The notes under the pieces were generated by a model. That model was given only the letters and a program-made list of their open reading frames with translations, ran no database searches and was not told the DNA's origin. 37,716 nt of DNA from Exiguobacterium sp. (GTDB lineage: Bacteria; Bacillota; Bacilli; Exiguobacteriales; Exiguobacteriaceae), in assembly GCF_020832205.1 (NCBI RefSeq), contig NZ_JAFIFD010000045.1, positions 1 through 37,716 on the forward strand. The letters are read 5' to 3'. Of the stretch, positions 7,316-14,120 are shown piece after piece; the stretch's first letter is position 1, and every line of letters begins with the position of its first letter. The position numbers and the translations under genes were made by a program.

Positions 7316-8179
7316 ATGATTAAATTACTAGCAGACTCAACATGCGATTTGTCAGATGAGATTTTAGCCAAATACGAGATCGGGGTCGCTCCGCTAATCG
7401 TGACGATTGATAACAAATCGTACGAGGACCGCGTCGACATCCAGCCCGATGATTTGTACGGAATGTTGGAAGCGCTACCGGAATTCCCGACGACGGCGAT
7501 GCCGAGTCCGGCCACGTTCATGAAGTTGATGGAAGACGCGGTCGAAGCGGGACATGACGAGATTCTTTGCATCTGTATGTCGAGCGGGACGAGCGGGTCG
7601 TATCAATCAGCGGTGCTCGGGAAAGAGTATTTCGAAGAGGCCCACCCGGACTCGCCCGTGAAGATTCATATCGTCGACTCGCGCTCGATGAGCCACGGGA
7701 GCGGTTGGCTGTTGATGAAGAGTGCCCAGATGCGTGAAGCGGGCGCCACGTTCGAAGAGCTCGTTGAGTTTAACGAGACGTATAAGATGAAAGTGAAGCA
7801 TTTCTTGTCGGTCGACGACTTGGATCACTTGATCAAGAGCGGACGCATCTCAAACGCGGGCGCCATCATCGGCAAGCTGCTCATGGTCAAGCCGATCATG
7901 AGCATGAAGGACGGCAAAGGTGCCGTCGTCGCCAAAGAGCGCGGCACGCGCAAAGTGCTCAAGCATTATACCGATCAGTTCGTGAAGCGCTGTGATCGCG
8001 ACATCACGAATTTCATCATCATCGGTTATACGTCGGACCAAAAGATTGCTGAGAACTTGAAAGCGAAAATCGAGGCGGAGACAGACTTCGATGGGGACAT
8101 CTACCTTATGCAGATGGGTGTCTCGGTCGGGACACACGTCGGTCTCGGTGCCATCTCGATGTTTTTTGTGGAAAAGTGA
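7316..8179 (+). CDS. DegV-family fatty-acid-binding protein (FakB-like)
   Basis: A 287-residue DegV-domain protein. Members bind a fatty acid in a central cavity, and FakB proteins present it to the kinase FakA for phosphorylation and entry into phospholipid synthesis. The family features are all present: DSTCDL at residues 7-12, the P-T-S/T-A-M-PSP segment (FPTTAMPSP), the SSGTSGSYQSA loop and the K-P-I-M core (LLMVKPIM), with a C-terminal GTHVGLGAISMFF. Length is normal. It starts at ATG 7316 behind TTGGAGG and is followed by an intrinsic terminator. No fakA gene is in the window, so the partner must be elsewhere. Confidence 0.92.
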   Translation: MIKLLADSTCDLSDEILAKYEIGVAPLIVTIDNKSYEDRVDIQPDDLYGMLEALPEFPTTAMPSPATFMKLMEDAVEAGHDEILCICMSSGTSGSYQSAVLGKEYFEEAHPDSPVKIHIVDSRSMSHGSGWLLMKSAQMREAGATFEELVEFNETYKMKVKHFLSVDDLDHLIKSGRISNAGAIIGKLLMVKPIMSMKDGKGAVVAKERGTRKVLKHYTDQFVKRCDRDITNFIIIGYTSDQKIAENLKAKIEAETDFDGDIYLMQMGVSVGTHVGLGAISMFFVEK

Positions 8180-8186
8180 AAGTAGG

Positions 8187-8213
8187 AAGCCGTCTCGAAG
8201 GAGGCGGCTTTTT
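8187..8213 (+). terminator. Terminator of the degV gene
   Basis: AAGCCGTCTC pairs with GAGGCGGCTT (one G-T pair) around a GAAG tetraloop, followed by a T-run that leads directly into the DnaA-box palindrome. Confidence 0.85.
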
Positions 8214-8214
8214 C

Positions 8215-8280
8215 TGTGGATAACGTTATCCACAAGCAGGGTCGGACCAGACGCGCTTGACCGAATAACAGTTATCCACA
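8215..8280. promoter_or_regulatory. Cluster of three perfect DnaA boxes
   Basis: TGTGGATAA (8215-8223) and TTATCCACA (8226-8234) form an inverted pair two bases apart, together a 20-base palindrome. A third TTATCCACA lies at 8272-8280. All three match the DnaA-box consensus 9/9. The first pair covers the stop codon of the histidine phosphatase gene and the third is inside its reading frame. No dnaA, dnaN or AT-rich unwinding element is near, so this is not an obvious origin. Titration or a transcription-regulating DnaA site is possible. Confidence 0.7.
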
Positions 8281-8699
8281 TGTTGTAACAAAAGCGCGAG
8301 CAGGTTGCCGTGTGTCACGAGAATCGTCGGACCGTCCGTGCGGTCGACGACGTCTAAAATCCGCGCGGTCGCGTCTTGTCCGGATTCAGCGCCGGGTAAA
8401 GCGAACGAGTTGTCTTGAAAAGAATGACGCAGCAACTCCAACCAATCCTCGCGAGGCTCTAAGGACAGGGTTCGTTCGCGCAGTTTCGGCTCTGTTTCAA
8501 TCGACAACTCACTCGCTGTGGCGAACGGTGTGATTGAAGCGACGGCCCGTTCGTAGTCGCTCGAGATGATGCGTGTGACCGGAACGTCTTGAAAGAAATC
8601 ACGGAGGGCGAGTGCTTGTCGTTCACCTGCTTCCGTGAGCGGGGCGTCTGGCGCCTGTCCGGTGGCGGAGCAGTGACGGATGAGATAGATGGTTGTCAT
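8226..8699 (-). CDS. Histidine phosphatase family protein (phosphoglycerate-mutase-like)
   Basis: A 157-residue histidine phosphatase. The N-terminal LIRHCSATG holds the catalytic His9 (RHG motif with Cys for Gly). Arg51 in DYERA, Glu75 and His130 in VTHGN complete the usual pocket. The substrate cannot be named; such small members act on phosphosugars, nucleotides or phosphoproteins. The start at 8699 has AAGGAGA. It lies 31 bases after the DUF2691 gene on the same strand, suggesting co-transcription. The 3' end is built into a DnaA-box cluster, and the C-terminus (WSDPACG) is rather abrupt. Confidence 0.85.
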   Translation of the reverse strand: MTTIYLIRHCSATGQAPDAPLTEAGERQALALRDFFQDVPVTRIISSDYERAVASITPFATASELSIETEPKLRERTLSLEPREDWLELLRHSFQDNSFALPGAESGQDATARILDVVDRTDGPTILVTHGNLLALLLQHVDNCYSVKRVWSDPACG

Positions 8700-8730
8700 G
8701 ATGGATTCTCCTTGATCTTGGGGATACTGC

Positions 8731-9192
8731 TTACCAAATTGTTAAACGCGTTCTCGTATCGTTCGTATCGGTCAAATAGGCGACGTCCTCATACCCGCAC
8801 GAGAGGGCATGCTGATAAAGCGACTCAAGCAGGTGTTCATCCTTGCAGTAGAGGTCGACGAACGTGGAGTCGATGATAAGGAGTGCGATTTCACAGTCGC
8901 TATCCATATACGCTTCGTATGTTTCTACGTCAGCGACAGGTCGTGTCGAAAATGCCTTCACGTTCACGAAGATGAGGTATTGCTCGCCATCATAGACCGA
9001 TTGGGAAAAGGTCTCACCATCGAGTACGGTCTGTTGAGGAAACAAGAGTCGTTCTAAACCATCATCTCCTACGATGTAAGATTCTTCACCGCCGACTAGC
9101 CACGTATAGCGTTCTATCTCGATCGGACGCAATAGTTCTGACAGATAGCGTCCGTATGCGTTTGGAATTTTGAAACTGACGCCACGTCTCAT
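8731..9192 (-). CDS. DUF2691 family protein
   Basis: A 153-residue protein that I match to DUF2691 by its opening RRGVSFKIPNAYGRYL, the WLVGGEESYIV segment and the YLIFVNVKAF strand. No catalytic motif or membrane segment is visible and the function is unknown. The start at 9192 is chosen because AGGAGAG lies 8 bases upstream; the longer frame from 9222 would place that ribosome site inside the coding region. It is first of a likely two-gene unit with the histidine phosphatase and divergent from mqo. Confidence 0.75.
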   Translation of the reverse strand: MRRGVSFKIPNAYGRYLSELLRPIEIERYTWLVGGEESYIVGDDGLERLLFPQQTVLDGETFSQSVYDGEQYLIFVNVKAFSTRPVADVETYEAYMDSDCEIALLIIDSTFVDLYCKDEHLLESLYQHALSCGYEDVAYLTDTNDTRTRLTIW

Positions 9193-9263
9193 CTTCTTTC
9201 TCTCCTTTCGAAAAAGTTTCATCGATGTTTTCCGTACTTAACCCTTATCATTCATCACAAAAG

Positions 9264-9282
9264 CGTTATAATCAGTATAACG
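9264..9282. promoter_or_regulatory. Inverted repeat in the mqo / DUF2691 divergent region
   Basis: CGTTATA (9264-9270) and TATAACG (9276-9282) form a perfect inverted repeat in the shared promoter region, overlapping TATAAT-like sequences on both strands. It may be an operator, but it could simply be overlapping -10 boxes. Confidence 0.35.
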
Positions 9283-9362
9283 ATTATAAACGGGACTGCC
9301 GATGAATGGGGATTTATACGGTGGTCTCACGCACAAATTCAGGGGAGAAGGATGGGGTTTTC

Positions 9363-10862
9363 ATGAGCAGTGTCCAAAAGAAAACAGACGTCATTTTGAT
9401 TGGTGCAGGAGTGATGAGCGCGACGCTCGGATCGCTCTTTAAAGAGCTCGTACCGGAGTGGGAAATCAAAGTGTTCGAAAAGCTCGAAAGTGCAGGGGAA
9501 GAAAGTTCGAACGAATGGAACAACGCTGGGACCGGTCACGCCGCCCTTTGCGAGTTGAACTATACGACTGAAAATCCGGACGGGTCGCTCGATATCTCGA
9601 AAGCGATCAACGTCAATGAACAGTTCCAAGTCTCGCGTCAGTTTTGGGCGCACCTCGTAAACAAAGGCTTGATTCAGCAACCGGAAGATTTTATCCGGTC
9701 GATTCCACATATGAGCATGGTACAAGGGGAGAAAGATATCCGCTTCTTGAAAAAACGTTTGGAAGCGCTAACAAATAACCCGTTGTTCGAAGGGATGGTC
9801 TTGTCGGACGACCCGACGCAATTGCGCGAGTGGATGCCGATTGTCATGGAAGGCCGGACGGTGGACGAACCAATCGCCGCCACGAAAATCGATTCCGGGA
9901 CAGACGTCAACTTTGGTGCGCTCACACGGATGTTGTTCGACCATTTGACGAACCAAGGCGTCGAGGTCAATTACAAACATAGTGTCGAAGATGTGAAGCG
10001 TCTGGCCAACGGCTTGTGGGAAGTGAAAGTGAAAGACATCGAGGCGAATACGATTGAGACGCACACGGCGCCGTTCCTCTTCATCGGTGGCGGTGGCGGC
10101 AGTTTGCCGCTCCTGCAGAAGACGGGGATCCCGGAATCGAAACACATCGGTGGATTCCCAGTGAGCGGCCTGTTCCTCGTCTGTAAAAACAGGGACGTCG
10201 TCGAGCAACATCACGCGAAAGTATACGGCAAAGCGAAAGTCGGTGCACCGCCGATGTCGGTACCGCACCTCGACACACGTTACATCAATAATCGGAAAGA
10301 GTTGTTGTTCGGTCCGTTCGCTGGCTTCACGCCGAAGTTTTTAAAAACGGGCTCAAACCTCGATCTCATCCAATCGGTCAAACCGTATAACGTGGTGACA
10401 ATGCTCGCAGCCGGCGCAAAAGAAATGCCGCTCACGAAATATTTGATCGAGCAAGTGCTCTTATCACATGACAAACGCATGGATGAACTTCGTGAGTTTA
10501 TCCCGACCGCGAAAAATGAGGACTGGGAAATCGTCGTGGCCGGGCAACGGGTCCAAGTCATCAAAGATACACCGCAAGGTAAAGGGACGCTCCAGTTTGG
10601 GACGGAAGTCGTCAGTGCCGAAGACGGTTCGGTCGCGGCACTCCTCGGTGCGTCGCCCGGTGCTTCAACGGCCGTCCACGTCATGTTGAAAGTACTCGAA
10701 CAATGTTTCCCGACCCGGATGCCGGAGTGGGAAATGAAAATTAAAGAGATGGTACCGTCATACGGTATATCACTTTCGGACCATCCGGAATTGTTCAAAA
10801 CGATTCATGAGTCGACAGCGATGGCACTCGGGTTGAAAGAGAAAGGTGTCGTCCATAATTGA
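9363..10862 (+). CDS. mqo: Malate:quinone oxidoreductase
   Basis: A 499-residue FAD-dependent, membrane-associated malate dehydrogenase (quinone), which oxidises malate to oxaloacetate and passes electrons to the quinone pool. The FAD-binding Rossmann motif [11 protein letters not shown] is at 13-23. The Mqo hallmarks [19 protein letters not shown], the [11 protein letters not shown] loop and the C-terminal [16 protein letters not shown] are present. Length matches the family. ATG 9363 has GGATGGGG upstream; a frame extending back to 9306 lacks a ribosome site. It is transcribed alone and ended by a strong hairpin. Confidence 0.97.
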   Translation: MSSVQKKTDVILIGAGVMSATLGSLFKELVPEWEIKVFEKLESAGEESSNEWNNAGTGHAALCELNYTTENPDGSLDISKAINVNEQFQVSRQFWAHLVNKGLIQQPEDFIRSIPHMSMVQGEKDIRFLKKRLEALTNNPLFEGMVLSDDPTQLREWMPIVMEGRTVDEPIAATKIDSGTDVNFGALTRMLFDHLTNQGVEVNYKHSVEDVKRLANGLWEVKVKDIEANTIETHTAPFLFIGGGGGSLPLLQKTGIPESKHIGGFPVSGLFLVCKNRDVVEQHHAKVYGKAKVGAPPMSVPHLDTRYINNRKELLFGPFAGFTPKFLKTGSNLDLIQSVKPYNVVTMLAAGAKEMPLTKYLIEQVLLSHDKRMDELREFIPTAKNEDWEIVVAGQRVQVIKDTPQGKGTLQFGTEVVSAEDGSVAALLGASPGASTAVHVMLKVLEQCFPTRMPEWEMKIKEMVPSYGISLSDHPELFKTIHESTAMALGLKEKGVVHN

Positions 10863-10872
10863 ATGAATGAAG

Positions 10873-10911
10873 GCGAGAATACGAAAATATTCTCGCTTTT
10901 TCTTTTTGGTT
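10873..10911 (+). terminator. Terminator of mqo
   Basis: GCGAGAATA (10873-10881) and TATTCTCGC (10888-10896) pair perfectly, followed by TTTTTCTTTTT. Confidence 0.9.
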
Positions 10912-10918
10912 TTTACAT

Positions 10919-10950
10919 AAAAAAAAAGACCTCTTCGCACGGAAGGGGCC
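10919..10950 (-). terminator. Terminator of the carD-like gene
   Basis: On the minus strand GGCCCCTTC pairs with GAAGAGGTC with two wobble or mismatched positions, followed by a run of T (10919-10927 read on the plus strand as A). It stands back to back with the mqo terminator. Confidence 0.75.
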
Positions 10951-10952
10951 AA

Positions 10953-11468
10953 TCAAGTAGTGGCGACAGGTTCTTCGCTCAAATAAGCAGCAATTTGTTG
11001 ATCAATGATTTCTTCCGATAATTCAAGCGCGAGCGAAAGTTCTTTCACGAGGATCGTTTTAGCGTTCTCTAGAATCTTACGGTCCTGTTCATACAACTTT
11101 TTGTTCAACAAGAGGGCCTCGCTCTGACGGCGGGCAAGCGTGTTGATGACTTGAGCGATTTCGTGGCGGTTACCCGAGTGCACGACGTTCAAGAATTCGC
11201 GATTGCGGTTGTTCGGATGGGGATTCCATTCGACACCCGGCGAGCGGAACGATTCGAGGATCTCTTTTGCTTCTTTCGCTTCAAGGAGCGTCAACATCAT
11301 TACTTTGTCACTATCGACGGGGATACTGATTTGCAATTTCTGTGCGTTGTTGATGGGGTGGAGCGTGTAGTACGACTTCGTCTCACCCGCGACCGTCATG
11401 TCGGAAATGTCGTCGATGCGGCAAACTCCGTGGGTCGAATAGATGATTAAATCACCAGTTTTGAACAA
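10953..11468 (-). CDS. CarD-family transcriptional regulator
   Basis: A 171-residue CarD/CdnL-type protein. Residues 1-65 are the RNA-polymerase-interacting Tudor-like domain (FKTGDLIIYSTHGVCRI, with the PVD segment), which contacts the beta subunit. The remaining helical part is the DNA-contacting C-terminal domain. Such proteins stabilise open complexes at stress and rRNA promoters. I choose the TTG at 11468 as start because it gives the family's MFK-x-GD opening and has GGAAGAGGTG at the right distance; the GTG at 11475-11477 overlaps that ribosome site. Its promoter carries a perfect palindrome. It is separated from marR by a terminator, so it is independently transcribed. Confidence 0.88.
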   Translation of the reverse strand: MFKTGDLIIYSTHGVCRIDDISDMTVAGETKSYYTLHPINNAQKLQISIPVDSDKVMMLTLLEAKEAKEILESFRSPGVEWNPHPNNRNREFLNVVHSGNRHEIAQVINTLARRQSEALLLNKKLYEQDRKILENAKTILVKELSLALELSEEIIDQQIAAYLSEEPVATT

Positions 11469-11492
11469 ATCGATCACCTCTTCCTTTCATCA

Positions 11493-11522
11493 AGTATAGT
11501 AGTTCATGATGCGAAATGTCAA
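11493..11522 (-). promoter_or_regulatory. Sigma-A promoter of the carD-like gene
   Basis: On the minus strand a perfect TTGACA (11517-11522), an 18-base spacer and TATACT (11493-11498). The -35 lies inside the left half of a perfect palindrome. Confidence 0.75.
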
Positions 11523-11538
11523 CTAGGTTGACATTTCG
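11512..11538. promoter_or_regulatory. Perfect 12+12 palindrome; GlnR/TnrA-like operator
   Basis: CGAAATGTCAAC (11512-11523) and GTTGACATTTCG (11527-11538) form a perfect inverted repeat around TAG. The 17-base core TGTCA-N7-TGACA at 11517-11533 satisfies the GlnR/TnrA consensus TGTNA-N7-TNACA exactly. It covers the carD -35 box, which predicts repression on binding. The adjacent MarR protein is an alternative ligand. Confidence 0.6.
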
Positions 11539-11552
11539 TGGTAACTATGAAG

Positions 11553-11586
11553 GCAAAAAAATCCCTTCAAAGTGGTTGAAGGGATT
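11553..11586 (-). terminator. Terminator of the marR gene
   Basis: AATCCCTTCAA (11560-11570) and TTGAAGGGATT (11576-11586) are perfectly complementary; on the minus strand the hairpin is followed by T7. The stop codon is within the stem. Confidence 0.9.
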
Positions 11587-12016
11587 ACAGATTCCAATCG
11601 GATTGGAGCAGTTGTTGAAGTTGTTTGAAGGCATCTTCCCCGAGCGCATTGGCGATGTTTTGTTCGAGTTTCGCTTTGAGCGCCTCGTTTTGCTCGTAAC
11701 AAACCACGCCGAGTTCGGTCAACTCGATACATTTATCTTTTCGGCTCGTCGGATGGTCGGTGACTTTGACGAGACCTTTTGTTTGTAAGTTTTTGATGAG
11801 CTTGTGAGTCGCTTGGCGCGACACATGAATACCCCGTGTCACCTCGGCGATCGTCGGTCTCTTATTATAGATTCGGGCGAGCACGTACCATTCCGAATTG
11901 GAGATATAGATGTCGTGTTGGTCGTTCCAGACTTGTTCACTCACGCGCCGGATTTGATCGTAGCGCTCGGCGAGTAAATCAAGCAAGTGGGTCGAGCTCG
12001 TTTCGTTTGGAGTCAA
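11585..12016 (-). CDS. MarR-family transcriptional regulator
   Basis: A 143-residue MarR-type winged-helix dimer. The DNA-binding region lies at about 50-105: PTIAEVTRGIHVSRQATHKL is the helix-turn-helix and the wing follows (HPTSRKDKCIELTELG). The effector is unknown. TTG at 12016 is taken as start because GGAGGAG is 8-9 bases upstream; the frame stays open further back but there the ribosome site and promoter would be coding. No enzyme or transporter gene is in its operon, so the targets are unclear; its own promoter and that of carD are the nearest candidates. Confidence 0.88.
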   Translation of the reverse strand: MTPNETSSTHLLDLLAERYDQIRRVSEQVWNDQHDIYISNSEWYVLARIYNKRPTIAEVTRGIHVSRQATHKLIKNLQTKGLVKVTDHPTSRKDKCIELTELGVVCYEQNEALKAKLEQNIANALGEDAFKQLQQLLQSDWNL

Positions 12017-12050
12017 GTGAGCACTCCTCCATTCGTTTTTGTCGCTCCTA

Positions 12051-12079
12051 ACTATACAAAAGCGGATAAGAAGCGTCAA
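12051..12079 (-). promoter_or_regulatory. Sigma-A promoter of the marR gene
   Basis: On the minus strand TTGACG (12074-12079), a 17-base spacer and TATAGT (12051-12056). Confidence 0.8.
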
Positions 12080-12144
12080 TGCTCGTTCGTCTAAACTATG
12101 GTACGTTTAATATATAGGAGATGAATGACAAAGGAGGATGGAGA

Positions 12145-13230
12145 ATGGGTTTACGATTCCGTAAGAGTATTAAAATCGCGCCAGGCGTACGAATGAACGT
12201 CGGAAAACGAGGCGTCGGTGTCAGTGTCGGGACACGCGGGTTGCGGCACACGATCAACAGCAGCGGCCGATCGACATCGACGGTCGGACTTCCGGGTACA
12301 GGATTATCGTATTCAACGTCGCGTTCTTATAAGACATCGGCCCACCAACAACGAAATGAATTGGCAAAGCGTGAACGAGAGCAAGCGAAGCTGGCAGAAC
12401 AAGAACACGCCAAGCTTCAAGTGGAACTGTACGAAAATCGAATCGAACGGATGCGCACGATTCATCAAGAGAGCGATGAACCGGTCGATTGGAAAGCGAT
12501 TTATCATCAGGAGCCGCCGTTTGAAATCGACGGGATCGGACCGAACGAGCAAAGCGCCCGCGATCAACTGGAGTCCTACCGACCGAGTTGGATCGATCGT
12601 CTATTCAATCGAGAATCAAAGCAGAGACAACGTCTAGAACAAGACGTGCATGCAGCGGCTGAAGCTGACCGGACGCGTTATGAGGAATGGCGGGAAGCGA
12701 GAGAATTGGCGAAGCGCGTCCTACTCGGCGAAGTCGATACGTATTATGACGTGATCGAGTCGTTTCAGCCGTTCGACGACTTGCTCGAGTTTGGGAGCGG
12801 GTTCGAATGCAATGTCGCCTCACCGGAAATCGTGCAAGTCGCCTTCGATGTCAATGCACAAGAAGCGATTCCGACAACAGGCTACAGTCTCACAAAGACG
12901 GGAAAGCTTTCTGAACGTGCGATGACAAAGACCGCCTATTATGATCTATATCAAGATTATGTGTGCGGGGCGGCGTTGCGAATTGCCCGGGAAATGTTCG
13001 CGTTGCTACCGGTACAAGTCGTCTATGTCCAAGCGTATGAAAAGCAGTTGAACACGAGCATCGGTCATGAAGAAGATGTGTTGATCCTTACCGTCCAATA
13101 TGACCGCCAGACGGTTGAACAAATGAATATGTCACGGGTCGACCCGGCTGATGCACTTGAACAGTTCACGCATCGGATGAACTTTCGGAAAACGAAAGGG
13201 TTCGCCCCTGTCGAGATAATACAAGCTTAA
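12145..13230 (+). CDS. DUF4236-domain protein
   Basis: A 361-residue protein. Residues 1-58 are a clear DUF4236 domain: GLRFRKSIKIAPGVRMNVGK, then GVSVGTRG and the GLPGTGLSYS end. The middle (70-125) is a charged, probably coiled-coil helix rich in E, R, K and Q. The C-terminal 180 residues contain alternating strands and helices that I do not recognise. There is no signal peptide or membrane helix. ATG 12145 is favoured by AAGGAGGATGGAG just before it. The function of DUF4236 is unknown. No clear terminator follows: 13231-13332 holds only a weak GGAC/GTCC hairpin and the next gene's ribosome site. Confidence 0.85.
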   Translation: MGLRFRKSIKIAPGVRMNVGKRGVGVSVGTRGLRHTINSSGRSTSTVGLPGTGLSYSTSRSYKTSAHQQRNELAKREREQAKLAEQEHAKLQVELYENRIERMRTIHQESDEPVDWKAIYHQEPPFEIDGIGPNEQSARDQLESYRPSWIDRLFNRESKQRQRLEQDVHAAAEADRTRYEEWREARELAKRVLLGEVDTYYDVIESFQPFDDLLEFGSGFECNVASPEIVQVAFDVNAQEAIPTTGYSLTKTGKLSERAMTKTAYYDLYQDYVCGAALRIAREMFALLPVQVVYVQAYEKQLNTSIGHEEDVLILTVQYDRQTVEQMNMSRVDPADALEQFTHRMNFRKTKGFAPVEIIQA

Positions 13231-13332
13231 ATAGGGACTCATCATGCGTCCTTCTCTAATTAGATGACATCGTTCTCTTGCGTTTGTTAATCACACCGAA
13301 TCAAGGGAAAAGATGATGAGGAGGGGATGCTT

Positions 13333-14076
13333 ATGCCAACTAAAACCGACCATTTTCACGCATATAAACAAAAGATCATCGAATTGAAAGACTTAGAGGA
13401 AGAGACGCTGAAGAGTGACTTGTTCCTTTTTGAAGAAGATCCGGTCAAACCGCTCACCATTTATTATGCGCCGTTCGAGTACGTCAATCCAGATGCGAAA
13501 GTCGTCATCGCGGGCATCACACCGGGCTTGTACCAGATGCGCCAATCGTTCGAGGCGATTCGCGATTTGGCCGATGCCTCGGACGAGGAGGCGCTCCGGG
13601 CCGTCAAACAGCGAGGCAGTTTTTCAGGACCGATTCGTAAAAACTTGGTGACGATGCTCGATGATTTAGACTTACATCGTCACCTCGGTATTGAGACATC
13701 GCTCGATTTATTCGGAAAAGCGAACCATCTCGTTCAAAACACGGCCGTCTTGCCGTATCCGGTGTTCTATAAAGGGAAGAACTATAACGGCGCGAGTCCG
13801 GATCTATTGAGGACCGGTCTGTTCCGCCCTTATATCGACGGGATGTTCGCCGATGAGATGGCTTCAATCGAAGAAGCGCTCATCTTACCGATGGGCATCA
13901 ATGTGCGCCGTGCCATCGAGACGCTCATCGATCGCGGGATTGTCGCGAGCGAACGTGTCGTGAGCGGGTTTCCTCATCCGTCTGGGGGGAATGGGCATCG
14001 CCACCGAATCTTCGCGGAGAATCGCGATGCGATGCGTGCTCATATTGCGGAACACTTTAAGCGTCACCCGATGTGA
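13333..14076 (+). CDS. Uracil-DNA glycosylase superfamily-like protein
   Basis: A 247-residue protein with two motifs placed as in the UDG fold: VIAGITPG (about 57-64) where family enzymes have a G-x-x-P-G motif 1, and GFPHPSGGNGHR near residue 215, equivalent to motif 2 (HPSxxN). These suggest a nucleobase-binding pocket, but the usual motif 1 catalytic residue is not evident, so enzyme activity is uncertain. The spacing between motifs is larger than in standard UDG. ATG 13333 is used because AGGAGG is then about 8 bases upstream; ATG 13327 abuts it. It is transcribed convergently with the SLC13 gene, sharing a terminator. Confidence 0.65.
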   Translation: MPTKTDHFHAYKQKIIELKDLEEETLKSDLFLFEEDPVKPLTIYYAPFEYVNPDAKVVIAGITPGLYQMRQSFEAIRDLADASDEEALRAVKQRGSFSGPIRKNLVTMLDDLDLHRHLGIETSLDLFGKANHLVQNTAVLPYPVFYKGKNYNGASPDLLRTGLFRPYIDGMFADEMASIEEALILPMGINVRRAIETLIDRGIVASERVVSGFPHPSGGNGHRHRIFAENRDAMRAHIAEHFKRHPM

Positions 14077-14084
14077 ACGCATCA

Positions 14085-14117
14085 AAAAAGGAAGAATCGC
14101 GAGGATTCTTCCTTTTT
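14085..14117. terminator. Bidirectional terminator between UDG-like and SLC13 genes
   Basis: AAGGAAGAATC and GATTCTTCCTT pair around a small loop, with A-rich sequence on the left and T5 on the right, so it serves both convergent genes. Confidence 0.9.
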
Positions 14118-14120
14118 GCG

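Noticed and set aside
8215-8280. Replication origin
   Set aside because: Three DnaA boxes are present, but dnaA, dnaN and an AT-rich unwinding region are absent.
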